Shown: positions 15,849 through 24,416, numbered from the stretch's first letter. The stretch is DNA of 40,066 bases from Streptomyces geranii (GCF_002954775.1 NZ_KZ672954.1:88766-128831); one strand, 5' to 3'. Made by a program: numbers and translations. Notes: a model not told the origin generated them from the sequence alone.

Positions 15849-17081
15849 TCATGCACTCTCGGCGCCCCCGGCCACATGGGCAGTCCGGACCGGAAGGGCG
15901 ATTAGGCCACGGGATCGCATCGACGGCCGCCATTGCAACTCGCTCGGCGCCACGCCGAGCGTCAGGTCGGGGAAGCGGTCAAAGAGCGCGCCCAGGGCGA
16001 TCTCGGTCTCCATGCGGGCCAGCGGAGCACCCAGGCAGTAGTGGATTCCGTGGCCGAGGGCGAGGTGGCCAGTGGCGTCGCGATCGATGTCGAAGCGGTC
16101 CGGATCAGCGAAACGGCGTGGGTCCCGGTGGGCGGCGGCCAGGGACAACAGAACGGTCTCGCCGGCGGGTAAGGTCACCCCGCCGATAGTGACGTCCTCG
16201 GTCGGGAACCGCCGGATGGCCAGGGGGACCGGGCCGTCGTAGCGGGCCAATTCCTCCACTGTGGTGCTCAGCCGGGCGGAATCAGTGAGGAGATCGGCCA
16301 ACTGGTCGGGGTGGCGCAGCAGGGTCAGGATCGCGTTGCCGATCAGGTGAACGGTGTTCTCGTATCCGGCGACCAGAATGAGGAAGGCCAGGGACATCAA
16401 CTCGTCCTCGCTCAGCCGGTCCTCCTGGTCGCGTACGGCGATCAGCGCGGAGAGCAGATCGCCGGCCGGGGCGGTTCGCTTAGTGGCGATGAGCCGAGTG
16501 AAGAAGGCCAGCATGCTGCCGACCGCTTCCTTGGCCCGGGAGGGCTGCGTGGGGTCGGGGGCGACGAGCGCGTCGGTCCAAGCCCGGAAGTCGAGTCGGT
16601 CATCCGGGGCCACCCCGAGCAAGTCACAGATCACGGTGATCGGCAGGGGGACCGCGTACGAAGCGATCAGGTCCACATGTTCCTGTGGGGCGATGGCGTC
16701 CAGCAATCGGTCGGCTGTGCGTTGGATCGGCTCGCGCAGCTGCTCGATCTGGCGGGGCGTGAAGGCCCGGGACACCAGGCGCCTGATGCGGGTGTGGTCC
16801 GGGGGGTCCATGTTGAGCAGGTTCGCATCCAGCGCCGGCGGCAGAGCCATACCCCGGTAACCGCCGGGTGCCGCGTTGCGCTTGTCCAGGGACAGCCGAG
16901 GATCGGCCAGTGCCTGGCGCACCTCGTCGTAACCGGTCACCAGCCAGGCGGGCAACCCGTCTGTCCCGGTGATCCGGTGGACGGGCCCGGCCTCGCGAAA
17001 CTGCGCGTACACGGTGTACGGATCGGCGGCGAGCGCCGCGTGGTCAACAAGCCTCTGCTGAGCGGGAGTTGCACTGGTCAT
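15849..17081 (-). CDS. Cytochrome P450 (CYP107/CYP105-like) inside head operon
   Basis: This is a complete 410-residue soluble bacterial P450, the usual length. The heme-ligand loop LALGHGIHYCLGAP has Cys349. The K-helix ExxR is in TVEELARYDG. The I-helix reads LILVAGYENTVHLIGN, so the usual acid-Thr pair is Glu-Asn followed by Thr. The start is ATG at 17081, 13 bases after the portal stop, on the same strand, so it should be transcribed with the phage head genes. All key motifs are intact. No ferredoxin or reductase gene is nearby, so it would depend on host redox partners. P450s of this group oxidise macrolides and other secondary metabolites; the substrate is unknown. A P450 between portal and scaffold is very unusual. 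It is probably acquired cargo. Confidence 0.92.
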   Translation of the reverse strand: MTSATPAQQRLVDHAALAADPYTVYAQFREAGPVHRITGTDGLPAWLVTGYDEVRQALADPRLSLDKRNAAPGGYRGMALPPALDANLLNMDPPDHTRIRRLVSRAFTPRQIEQLREPIQRTADRLLDAIAPQEHVDLIASYAVPLPITVICDLLGVAPDDRLDFRAWTDALVAPDPTQPSRAKEAVGSMLAFFTRLIATKRTAPAGDLLSALIAVRDQEDRLSEDELMSLAFLILVAGYENTVHLIGNAILTLLRHPDQLADLLTDSARLSTTVEELARYDGPVPLAIRRFPTEDVTIGGVTLPAGETVLLSLAAAHRDPRRFADPDRFDIDRDATGHLALGHGIHYCLGAPLARMETEIALGALFDRFPDLTLGVAPSELQWRPSMRSRGLIALPVRTAHVAGGAESA

Positions 17082-17094
17082 GTCCCGACCTTAC

Positions 17095-18927
17095 TTATGA
17101 GAGATCGGGATCAAGTGGCTGCGCCCGGATGGCGGGAATTCCGGAGTCAGCCGCTGGCAGTCCGAGGTACCTACGAACGGCTGCGTTGTCCCCGGTCGCG
17201 TCGGCGAGCCGAGCGGCGGCCTCGAAGGCTCGGGACTGGATGCGTTCGATCTCAGCCTGTGCATCGTCGATGGGGTATCCGGCATTGATGAGCATCCGTA
17301 CACCGGTCTCGACGGACAGCACCCCGGCGCCGACACCCTTGACCACTTCGTCAAGGACGGCAGCGCGGTCAGCCGGAGTGTGGGGTCCCCACATCAAGCG
17401 CGCGGGCAGGGACTCCCCCTCGGGCCAGCCCTCGGCCTGCCCGGCCTGGTGGAGTCGCTGCACCATGCGCAGCAGCACGGCGTATTTGTGGTCGCGGACC
17501 AGGCGCATGGAGGCGACTAGCGAGTCGAGTGGGCCCAGCGCGAGCTGCAGGGCGTAGCCGGACGGCAGGGCGGTCGGGTCGAGGGTGCCGAGGCCAGCGG
17601 CGGTGAGGCGGCTGTTCGCTGCGATGCGGTCGAGGATGTGGTCGACGCGGGCACGGAGTTCGGCGAGTTGGGCCGACGTGTCGAGGACGTCCATGCGCCC
17701 GTTGTCGTTGAGCTGCCACACCGTCCCGGCCCGGACCTTCACGGGCAGCGGCTGCCCGGTGGCGCGGTCGATGGGCAGCCGGGCCCCGGCCAGGCCGATA
17801 ATCGGGGAGCCGGTGGTGGCCGACGCGCCGGAGCCGTCGGTGTCGGTCGCGGACAGCTCGTCGAGGGCCTGGAGGACGGTCGCCACGGTCGGCTTCCCCC
17901 AGTGCTCTCCGCTGGAGGGGATGCTGTTCGTGACGTGGACGACGGGTATGAAGTCCGCCATCAGGTCGAGCCGGTCGAGGACTTCGCCGTCCGAGCGGAC
18001 TCGGTACCGGGCCTTGTGCATCGGTAGGTCGTACAGCACGTCGGCGTACGTGAGGTCGTCCAGGTCCCATTCCGCGTCGGTGAGGAAGCACGTCCACGGG
18101 GAGGATCGGTTGGGTGCCCACGGGTATGTGCGGGTGATTACGCCCGTGTCGGCGTTCCGTGTGTCGCCCCCTACCAGGATCGGGTCGCCGCCGCCGGTAT
18201 ACAGGTACTCGCGCGCCGGGCTGCCGTCCTTCGCTGCGCCGCGCCGACTGGCCGGACCGATCGGGCCGAGTTCGTAGGTGACCCGTCGAAGCCTGGCCTT
18301 GAGCCCGCGCCGTTTGTCCTCGGGTAGCTCCCACGCGAGGTGAACGCGCAGGGGGAACTCAGCGCCGTCCTGCTCGCCGTCCTCCGGCCACTCCGGGAAG
18401 TACAGGCCCGGGTCCCAAGTGCGCAGCAGGACCCGGCCCTTCGTGGGATCCCAAGCGAGGGTGTAGACGGCGTCGCCGAGCAGGATCGCGGTTCGCTCGG
18501 CCTGCTGAAGGCGCAGCGGCAGCAGCTCCTTCTCCGCCCACGTCCTCAGCTTGTCCTGTACGACGAGCGCCGCAGCTGCTTCGGCGGTCGGCTCGTCGTC
18601 AGTGTGCTCTGCGCCCGCAACGCTGATGACCTGTTCGGAGCCGAGGAGGTATCCGAGCGCGGTGTCGACCAGCTTGGAGGCGTCGCCGAGTTCTCTCCGT
18701 TCGGTACCTGCCTCGTCGTCGCCTGTCACGGCGGCGAACTGGCCGACCTGATTGGAGTCGTACGCGGCCAGGAGCCGGTAAGCGGCCAAGCGCCGCAGGT
18801 CCTCGTCCGGTACCCAGGAGCGGGTCAGTTCCGCCCAGGTGTTACGGCCCGGTCGGCGCGGGTCGGCCATGGCTGGCTTGTAGTCCAGCCAGCTCCAGGC
18901 GTCGGTGATCAGCTCGCGCAGGCCCAC
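17095..18927 (-). CDS. Phage portal protein
   Basis: This protein of 610 residues forms the dodecameric DNA gate of the head. It has LITDAWSWLDYKPAMAD at the start, wing and stem regions such as YFPEWPEDG and VVHVTNSIPSSGEHWGKP, and a helical crown (AEIERIQSRAFEAAARL). Large size and the VVHVTN-x-GEHWG motif fit actinophage portals. The start is GTG at 18927 because GGAGGGG lies six bases upstream; a longer in-frame reading lacks such a site. It follows the terminase genes with one unrelated gene between. Its downstream neighbour is the P450 gene, only 13 bases away. Confidence 0.85.
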   Translation of the reverse strand: MGLRELITDAWSWLDYKPAMADPRRPGRNTWAELTRSWVPDEDLRRLAAYRLLAAYDSNQVGQFAAVTGDDEAGTERRELGDASKLVDTALGYLLGSEQVISVAGAEHTDDEPTAEAAAALVVQDKLRTWAEKELLPLRLQQAERTAILLGDAVYTLAWDPTKGRVLLRTWDPGLYFPEWPEDGEQDGAEFPLRVHLAWELPEDKRRGLKARLRRVTYELGPIGPASRRGAAKDGSPAREYLYTGGGDPILVGGDTRNADTGVITRTYPWAPNRSSPWTCFLTDAEWDLDDLTYADVLYDLPMHKARYRVRSDGEVLDRLDLMADFIPVVHVTNSIPSSGEHWGKPTVATVLQALDELSATDTDGSGASATTGSPIIGLAGARLPIDRATGQPLPVKVRAGTVWQLNDNGRMDVLDTSAQLAELRARVDHILDRIAANSRLTAAGLGTLDPTALPSGYALQLALGPLDSLVASMRLVRDHKYAVLLRMVQRLHQAGQAEGWPEGESLPARLMWGPHTPADRAAVLDEVVKGVGAGVLSVETGVRMLINAGYPIDDAQAEIERIQSRAFEAAARLADATGDNAAVRRYLGLPAADSGIPAIRAQPLDPDLS

Positions 18928-19010
18928 AGTGCCCCTCCAGGCAGTCGGCCCCGCGCCGCGCCTCCAGCCTACGAGATGCATCTGCCTGGTCGTCGTACGG
19001 TGTCGGGCCT

Positions 19011-19589
19011 CTACCTGTACGAGTAGCTGTGCGCCCAGTCATTTCCCTCGGTCCCGTCGTCCTCCAAAGCAGCCCTGGCAACCCGCATGAATTCTCTGAG
19101 GCTCTTGCGTAGCCGGCGATATGAATCGCATGCCTGTGGTCTCACCTGAGACTGTGGGATCGCGTTTCTGTACATAAGAAGCTCTACACGGCCAGCCAAC
19201 GAGCTGCATGCAGACTCTGTTGCCGCAGCCTCATCTGTAACGCGCTCCGGCCCGATCAGAGCAACCCGGAGCCACACCGCTTTTACCTCTGCGGCAAGCT
19301 GCTTAGCCCGCTCCGTGTACGCCTCGTCGACGTCAGGGCCAAGTCGGACGTTGGGTGGCACCATGTCGATGTCGACCTGAAATTCTGCAGTGTGCTCTTC
19401 CAGAGCGGAGACAGCAGTCACGAAATCCCGGTAGGCATCGTGTCTTGGCTCAATGCGTTGTCGTCGATGTTCCGATCGCGCTGCGATCTTGGCTTGCTCT
19501 CTGGTAGCCCATCCCGTGGCGAAAGCTGCACCAATTGTGGCCACGGAACCCGCGAGGGCACCAAGCACTGCTGCTAGTCCGGCGTCCAT
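19011..19589 (-). CDS. Membrane-anchored hypothetical protein within packaging module
   Basis: This 192-residue protein has one N-terminal transmembrane segment (DAGLAAVLGALAGSVATIGA) followed by a basic flank (WATREQAKIAARSEHRRQR) and a cytoplasmic helical domain with EPRHDAYRDFVTAVSALEEH. Similar one-TM proteins of unknown role are common in Streptomyces. The start is ATG at 19589; a longer frame would begin inside the terminase gene and is unlikely. It interrupts the terminase-portal order, 127 bases after the terminase gene and 83 before the portal gene. Like the P450 it looks like an inserted accessory gene rather than a virion part. Confidence 0.6.
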   Translation of the reverse strand: MDAGLAAVLGALAGSVATIGAAFATGWATREQAKIAARSEHRRQRIEPRHDAYRDFVTAVSALEEHTAEFQVDIDMVPPNVRLGPDVDEAYTERAKQLAAEVKAVWLRVALIGPERVTDEAAATESACSSLAGRVELLMYRNAIPQSQVRPQACDSYRRLRKSLREFMRVARAALEDDGTEGNDWAHSYSYR

Positions 19590-19716
19590 CCAGACAGTCT
19601 GGCCGACGGGACACGTCCTGTCCGGGGAGTCCGAGGCACAGCGATCGGACCGCACTGCCCCACCCCGAGCGGGCAGTTTTCTATTCGGGCCGTTTCCGTC
19701 ACTTCCAAGTGCGTAC

Positions 19717-21255
19717 TCAGCGGCGGCCGTCGAAGCGGTCGTCATCGGTGTCGGTCGGCAGGGTGTCCAGCTGGTCGGGGTCGGCCAGTTCGGTCAGTCC
19801 GTGAACGGCAGCGTCCATGCGGTCGGGGCTGTCCATTCCCTCGACCCAGGTGACCATCTGGCCTTCCAGGTCGGGGTATTCGCCGACGTGGTGTACGAGT
19901 TGCTGTTCGTACAGCTGGGCCACGGGGGCGGCCCGCAGGCGTTTGCCGACCTTGGCGGTGACCTCCAGGATCATGGGCATGAGGAGCCCCTTGGTGACGC
20001 CCTCTCGGCGCAGTTGCTCCCATGCCTGGGTGACGATCTGCCGCGCCATGTCGCCGCCGTAGTTCTTCTCGACCACGATCGCGTCGGCCTTGAGTTCCAG
20101 GGCGAGACGGCATGCGGCCAGGCCCCAGTCGTTGGCGCCCATCGATCCGGATCGGTCGGCCAGGACGTACAGCTGCCGGTCGAAGTCGCGGCCGACGCCG
20201 ATGACACCCGTCTCATCGCCGACCGTGGACTCTCCGCCGGCGGGGTCGACGGCGACGACGATGCGCGCCATGTCGAGGCCGGAGAACTGGACGGCGTTGA
20301 TACGAGCGGTCTCGATCCACTCCCGCCTCCAGACGCCTCCCTCTGGCGGCCGGGGCTTCTGCAAGTAGAGGGCGGCCCAGACGCGTTCGCCGACGCGCTT
20401 GCGGGTCTTGGCGTGGTGGATGAGGTCGAAGCGTTCGGGCCACAGCGCCTCGCCAGGAGCGCGGCCGAGCGGGTCGTCGGGAGTGTCGGCGATGGCGGGC
20501 AGGTCGATGACGCGCCAGGCGTCGCGCTCGGTGGCGAGGATGCGTCCGGCGAGGTCGTCTTCGTGCCAGCGGGTCTGGATGAGGCAGATGGCGCCGACTG
20601 GTTCGAGTCGGGTCTGCAGTACCGAAGTCCACCAGTCCCAGGCGCGCTTGCGCATGGTGGGACTGTCGGCGTCGGCCATGTCCTTGACCGGGTCGTCGAC
20701 GATGGCGATGTGTGCGCCGCGTCCGGTGAGGCCGCCGCCGATACCGGCCGCGAGGAGGCCGCCTTCGCCGCCGACGATGTCGAAGCGGTTGGCGGCCTGG
20801 CTGCCTGCCTTGAGTTGGATGCCGAGGTCGTTGCCCCAGGTGTTGATGGCGTCCCTGATCCACCGGCCGTGGTCGTCGGCCAGGTCGGCGGAGTAGCTGG
20901 CGATCATCATGCGGTGGCCGGGGTTGCGACGCAGGTACCAGAGGGGCGCCCAGCGGGAGGCGCGTCGGCTCTTGCCGTGCCGCGGGGGCATGGTCAACAT
21001 CACGCGGTCGCACCGGCCTGCGGCCATGTCGATGAACGCCTGGTCGATGAGATCCAGGTGCGGGGCCTGCATCTCGCGCCCGCCGGTGAGGACAGCGGCC
21101 AGCGCGCCTGGCGAGCGGTCCATGGCGAGTTGGCGCTCGACGCGTGCCAACTCCGCGCGCAGAGCAGGAGACGCGGACCGTGCGATGGTGCGGCGCTGTG
21201 CTGGCGGAAGGGTCTTGTAGTGGGCGATGACGCTTTCGTGGTCGCGCGGAGTCAT
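19717..21255 (-). CDS. Terminase large subunit
   Basis: This 512-residue packaging motor and nuclease has an N-terminal ATPase with MLTMPPRHGKSRRAS (Walker A, Lys95) and HIAIVDDPVKD (Walker B) around residues 80-195. A C-terminal RNase H-like nuclease domain has the first acidic residue in VVAVDPAGGEST and a second acidic motif in ADAIVVEKNYGGD. All the required motifs are present, so the protein looks functional. The start at 21255 overlaps the stop of the small subunit gene by 4 nt. It would cut concatemeric DNA and pump it through the portal. The RHGKS-type Walker A is typical of many Siphovirus-type terminases. Confidence 0.92.
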   Translation of the reverse strand: MTPRDHESVIAHYKTLPPAQRRTIARSASPALRAELARVERQLAMDRSPGALAAVLTGGREMQAPHLDLIDQAFIDMAAGRCDRVMLTMPPRHGKSRRASRWAPLWYLRRNPGHRMMIASYSADLADDHGRWIRDAINTWGNDLGIQLKAGSQAANRFDIVGGEGGLLAAGIGGGLTGRGAHIAIVDDPVKDMADADSPTMRKRAWDWWTSVLQTRLEPVGAICLIQTRWHEDDLAGRILATERDAWRVIDLPAIADTPDDPLGRAPGEALWPERFDLIHHAKTRKRVGERVWAALYLQKPRPPEGGVWRREWIETARINAVQFSGLDMARIVVAVDPAGGESTVGDETGVIGVGRDFDRQLYVLADRSGSMGANDWGLAACRLALELKADAIVVEKNYGGDMARQIVTQAWEQLRREGVTKGLLMPMILEVTAKVGKRLRAAPVAQLYEQQLVHHVGEYPDLEGQMVTWVEGMDSPDRMDAAVHGLTELADPDQLDTLPTDTDDDRFDGRR

Positions 21256-21788
21256 TCGCCGTCCGGATCGGTGAGCGCGATCAGGGCGTCGAGTTCGTCG
21301 ACGGTCACGTTCTCGACCTGGACCGGTCCGCCGTCCAGACCGGTCAGTTCCGTGCGGACGGGCATATCGAGGCCGAGCAGCCTGGCGCGGCGCTCCATGA
21401 TCCGCAAGGTGCGGTCGATGGCAGCGAGGTCCTGGTCCCGGACGGCCTTCTTGTAAGCGACGAAGAACAGCCGGTCGAGGCGGTCGGCTTCCAGCGCGCG
21501 CAACTCGTCTACGTCATCGTTGAGTTCGGCGCGGCGGTCAGCGAGTGCTGTGCGGACGTCCCGGCAAGCGGCGTGAATCAGGGCCTCATTGGTGGGCGGG
21601 TCCTGGTTCTTGCGGTACCGCTCGACTCCGTAACCCTGCGGGTAGGCGATGCCGTCAGTGTTGACGGTTGGGTCGGCGGCGAGCTTGCGGGCGATCGTCA
21701 ACCAGTCCACGCCGGCGAGGCGTAGATCGATGGCGTCCGAGCGGCGGCGCGCGATGGCCGCACGCGCGGCTTTGTCGGGGCGTCCCAC
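21252..21788 (-). CDS. Terminase small subunit-like DNA-recognition protein
   Basis: This 178-residue protein is coupled to the large terminase gene by a 4-nt overlap. The N-terminal part has a helix-turn-helix (AIDLRLAGVDWLTIARKLA), followed by a tail shared with phage terminase small subunits: helices for oligomerisation (RALEADRLDRLFFVAYKKAV) and a C-terminal acidic end. Small subunits bind the packaging site on DNA. The start is GTG at 21788 with AAGGA upstream. A 385-bp noncoding region rich in dyad symmetries begins directly upstream, which is where a pac or cos site is often found. Confidence 0.75.
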   Translation of the reverse strand: MGRPDKAARAAIARRRSDAIDLRLAGVDWLTIARKLAADPTVNTDGIAYPQGYGVERYRKNQDPPTNEALIHAACRDVRTALADRRAELNDDVDELRALEADRLDRLFFVAYKKAVRDQDLAAIDRTLRIMERRARLLGLDMPVRTELTGLDGGPVQVENVTVDELDALIALTDPDGE

Positions 21789-21806
21789 GGCGGGGGTCCT
21801 TCACAG

Positions 21807-22191
21807 CTCGGGTGCGCCCCCGCGCCCGAGTCCATGATCCCACTCGCTGATGTTCGGCGGAATCAAGGTCCATTGGACAGTTTCGCCACTCAGGGCCAAA
21901 CACATCCACTACCATGCTGCCCTGAAGCGTGGGCTACGCCCTGCCTGGAGATGTGATGACGACATCTCCGTCTCCAGGCAGGGCGTAGCCCAGGTGGTGT
22001 GGACATTCGAACAGATCCCGGCGATCTGCTCGGATGTCCACACCGCGTGCCAAGGCAAGCTCGCTTCTCCACACGCACTCGGAGCCCGAAAGAGACCGCC
22101 GTAGCAAGACCCTGAGTTTCAATCGCCGGCACGAAACTCAGTTCAGCCACTAACCATGGCCGAACTGAGTGTGCCCGCGCACAGTTCGGCC
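21807..22191. other. Array of strong inverted repeats upstream of small terminase
   Basis: At least five dyads fill this otherwise empty region. (1) 21807-21830, 10-bp arms with one mismatch. (2) 21931-21951 with 21971-21991, a perfect 21-bp stem and 19-base loop; inside it GGAGATGT (21948-21955) and ACATCTCC form a competing hairpin. (3) 21996-22006 with 22034-22044, 11-bp perfect arms enclosing CAGATC/GATCTG. (4) 22112-22120 with 22133-22141, 9-bp. (5) 22158-22167 with 22182-22191, 10-bp. A sixth pairing, 22137-22144 with 22162-22169, overlaps arms of 4 and 5 and excludes both. This could be a packaging site, a replication origin or a structured RNA. The repeats are seen directly; the role is inference. 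Confidence 0.85.
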
Positions 22192-22212
22192 CTTTGAAAG
22201 GGAAACCGAACG

Positions 22213-22395
22213 GTGGATTCGACCATCATTCTGTGGATCTTGGCCTGGGCCGGAGTGCTCTCCGTCGTCATTTTTGTGGCCAAAGGTCTCCTCGACCAGC
22301 TACCGCCTCTCGTCGATTCATGGCGGGCGCTGGTTCGAGTGGTGCGCGGCGAGGAGACGACCAGGGCGGCAGATGAGCCCACGCGCGACCAGTAG
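22213..22395 (+). CDS. Small single-pass membrane protein
   Basis: This is a 60-residue protein on the strand opposite to its phage neighbours. Residues about 5-25 are a clear transmembrane helix (IILWILAWAGVLSVVIFVAK), followed by an amphipathic, charged C-terminal tail (VRVVRGEETTRAADEPTRDQ). The start is GTG at 22213, about ten bases after AAAGGGAAA. It is transcribed from beside the inverted-repeat array, whose dyad 5 ends 21 bases upstream. The size and topology would fit a small membrane effector, holin-like protein or regulator, but no family is recognised. Confidence 0.5.
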   Translation: MDSTIILWILAWAGVLSVVIFVAKGLLDQLPPLVDSWRALVRVVRGEETTRAADEPTRDQ

Positions 22396-22437
22396 ACAAC
22401 AGTGAGGCCAGAAGGCGTTTGTCCGGCCCCACCAGCA

Positions 22438-22950
22438 TCACATCAGTGACATCTGCTCGCCCTCACCGGGCCGCTTGGGCGGTACGTACTCGGGTGGCGC
22501 GTCGGGCGCGTTTCGCTCGGTGCGCAGCCACCAGGCGAACTGGTAGTTGCGGCAGGTCCGGAAACGGACCGACTTCCGGCGCGGCTCACTCTCGGGGATG
22601 TTGTGCTCGCCCCATCCGGTGATGGGGCGAGCGTTCTCCAGGTGCACATACAGGCCCGGCACCAGGGCGGGCCCCTCCCACCGCTCTCCTGGTGCGCTCT
22701 CGAAGGCAAGGTGCGCGTTGTCGCTCCACTTCCACGGGTTGGGCAGCGCGCACAGATACCACGCCAGCGGCGGGTTGTGCTCGGGGAGTTCGATCGTCTG
22801 ATGCCGGCGGCCGGCGTCGAGCCTGGGACGGTCGGGCTGACCGAAGCTGCGCAGGCAGTGTTGGTCGAGGGCTACGTGCCGGACTCCCGCCAGCCACATG
22901 ATGTGGTATCGAGTTCGCGATTCGATTTGAACCTGTATTCGCCGTGACAT
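22438..22950 (-). CDS. Hypothetical phage-block protein
   Basis: This protein has about 170 residues from ATG at 22950 (MSRRIQVQIESRTRYHIMWL). A TTG at 22974, overlapping the previous stop as TTGA, is the alternative start. It contains LAWYLCALPNPWKWSDNAHL, a Trp-rich segment, and RFRTCRNYQFAWWLRTERN, and ends with a Pro/Lys-rich tail (EYVPPKRPGEGEQ). No domain is recognised. Being coupled or nearly coupled to the ParB-methyltransferase gene, it belongs to the same minus-strand operon and is its last gene before the inverted-repeat region. Confidence 0.6.
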   Translation of the reverse strand: MSRRIQVQIESRTRYHIMWLAGVRHVALDQHCLRSFGQPDRPRLDAGRRHQTIELPEHNPPLAWYLCALPNPWKWSDNAHLAFESAPGERWEGPALVPGLYVHLENARPITGWGEHNIPESEPRRKSVRFRTCRNYQFAWWLRTERNAPDAPPEYVPPKRPGEGEQMSLM

Positions 22951-22970
22951 CCATTCCCCATTTGCCCGTT

Positions 22971-24416
22971 TCAATTGGCGAGAGATTCATTTCTCTCTAC
23001 TACCAATTTTATCAAATTTCCCACCAATTCTAGATGCCTGTCATGCCGGAAGCCATTCGGGTACGGCATATTGAATTCCTCTTCGAATGCCTTCTCGTAT
23101 TCCTCCTTGGGGAGGGCGATGGGACGGCGGCAGGTGGCCTTGATGTTGGAGCCGCTGAGGTCGGTGACCTGTACGTCCTCGAAGTAGCGGCGGAGCAGCG
23201 GCTCCAGGGTCTCGGGGGTGTGGAAGCGCAGCTTCTGCCACTTTCCCTTGACGAAGTTCATCTCGACGTTGTCCTCGTCGAGGAAGCTCATCTTGGTGGT
23301 GGCGGTCTGGGAGGTGACCCGCTTGGCCTGTTCGTCCCGGAGTTCGCGGGCGAGGTTGCGTGTGCCGAGGCACACGACCCCGTCCGCCGAGCAGAGGGCG
23401 TTGACGGTGGTCATCACCCAGTGCTGGTAATCGAGGGTGGTGGTGGCGTTGATGACGGAGTCGAGGACCACCACGTCGTACAGGCCGTTGGTCTGGATGT
23501 CCTTGTCGATGTCGCGGATCATGCCGACGACGGCGCGGATGTCGACGGCGTACGAGCCGTCCCGGCAGCGGTAGGGCTCGTAGTCGTGGATGTTGAAGCC
23601 CTTGGCGCGCAGGTGCTTGGCGTAGTCGCCGTACCCGGCGCCGAAGTCCACGACCCGGTGAGTGGGCTTGAGCCAGGGCGTGACCAATTGGTCCCAGGTC
23701 TCGGAGCCGTAGGCGAGCTTTCCGGCCTTGGCCTTGGAGGAGAACTTGCGGAGCCTCTTGGGCTGCACGATGTGCTGGTTCCACACCGGGGCCTTGCTCT
23801 CGATGGCGGTCCAGTCGTAGACGCCGTACTCGCCGGTGAGGTCGGCGTGGAGTTGGGCGGCGTCGGCGGATGTGACGGTCCAGGCGAGGAGGTCGAAGCG
23901 GTTGATGGAGGCGACGACGGCGTATTCGGCGTTGAGGACGATGCGGCCCTGGTCGTCGATGACGACGCTCCCCCACGGGCCGTGGCCGGCGGTCATGTGC
24001 CCGATCGCGTTGACGAAGGAGAGGTTCCTTCGTTCCGCCACCCGGATCGACTGCCATGGAATCCACGACCAGGCGCCGATGACGCCGGGCTCGGCGTAGA
24101 CGACGCTGGCCTCGGTCTCGACTCGGTTGTGCAGCAGGTTGAACTGGATCTCGTCCTGCAACCTGACCTTCGTGCCCAGCATGACTGCGGGCGTGTGCGT
24201 CAGGCCGATGGCCTGGAGGCCCTTGGTTCTCTGGTGGCCTGCGACCAGCGTGCCGTCGGCGTTGAGGATGACAGGCTTCACGACACCGTGGCGGCGCAGT
24301 GACGCCTGAAGCCTGACGAACGCCTCCTCGCTGAGGCGGCGCGGGTTGTAGTCGGCGGGGCGAAGCCGGTCGAGAGGGTACGCCTCGTAGAACGTCGTGG
24401 TGGGCGCGCTACTCAT
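22971..24416 (-). CDS. ParB-like domain fused to SAM-dependent methyltransferase
   Basis: This is a 481-residue two-part protein. Residues about 10-110 are a ParB/Srx-type N-terminal domain: YPLDRLRPADYNPRRLSEEA, then GTLVAGHQRTKGLQAIG. A middle region (about 115-230) has no known family. Residues about 245-420 are a class I methyltransferase, with motif I HRVVDFGAGYGDYAKHL and a later VVVLDSVINATTT. The GHQR motif replaces the GERR of partition ParB proteins, and such domains occur in phage proteins with nucleotidase, ATPase or nuclease activity. The start overlaps the stop of the upstream ParB-like gene by 4 nt. It may modify DNA or a nucleotide; the target cannot be told. Confidence 0.8.
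   Translation of the reverse strand: MSSAPTTTFYEAYPLDRLRPADYNPRRLSEEAFVRLQASLRRHGVVKPVILNADGTLVAGHQRTKGLQAIGLTHTPAVMLGTKVRLQDEIQFNLLHNRVETEASVVYAEPGVIGAWSWIPWQSIRVAERRNLSFVNAIGHMTAGHGPWGSVVIDDQGRIVLNAEYAVVASINRFDLLAWTVTSADAAQLHADLTGEYGVYDWTAIESKAPVWNQHIVQPKRLRKFSSKAKAGKLAYGSETWDQLVTPWLKPTHRVVDFGAGYGDYAKHLRAKGFNIHDYEPYRCRDGSYAVDIRAVVGMIRDIDKDIQTNGLYDVVVLDSVINATTTLDYQHWVMTTVNALCSADGVVCLGTRNLARELRDEQAKRVTSQTATTKMSFLDEDNVEMNFVKGKWQKLRFHTPETLEPLLRRYFEDVQVTDLSGSNIKATCRRPIALPKEEYEKAFEEEFNMPYPNGFRHDRHLELVGNLIKLVVERNESLAN

Noticed and set aside
19453..21456. Long 667-codon forward reading frame opposite the terminase gene
   Set aside because: It is a mirror of the minus-strand large terminase in GC-rich DNA. 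Its translation is low-complexity Gly/Val/Asp-rich with no domain, while the minus strand has Walker and nuclease motifs.
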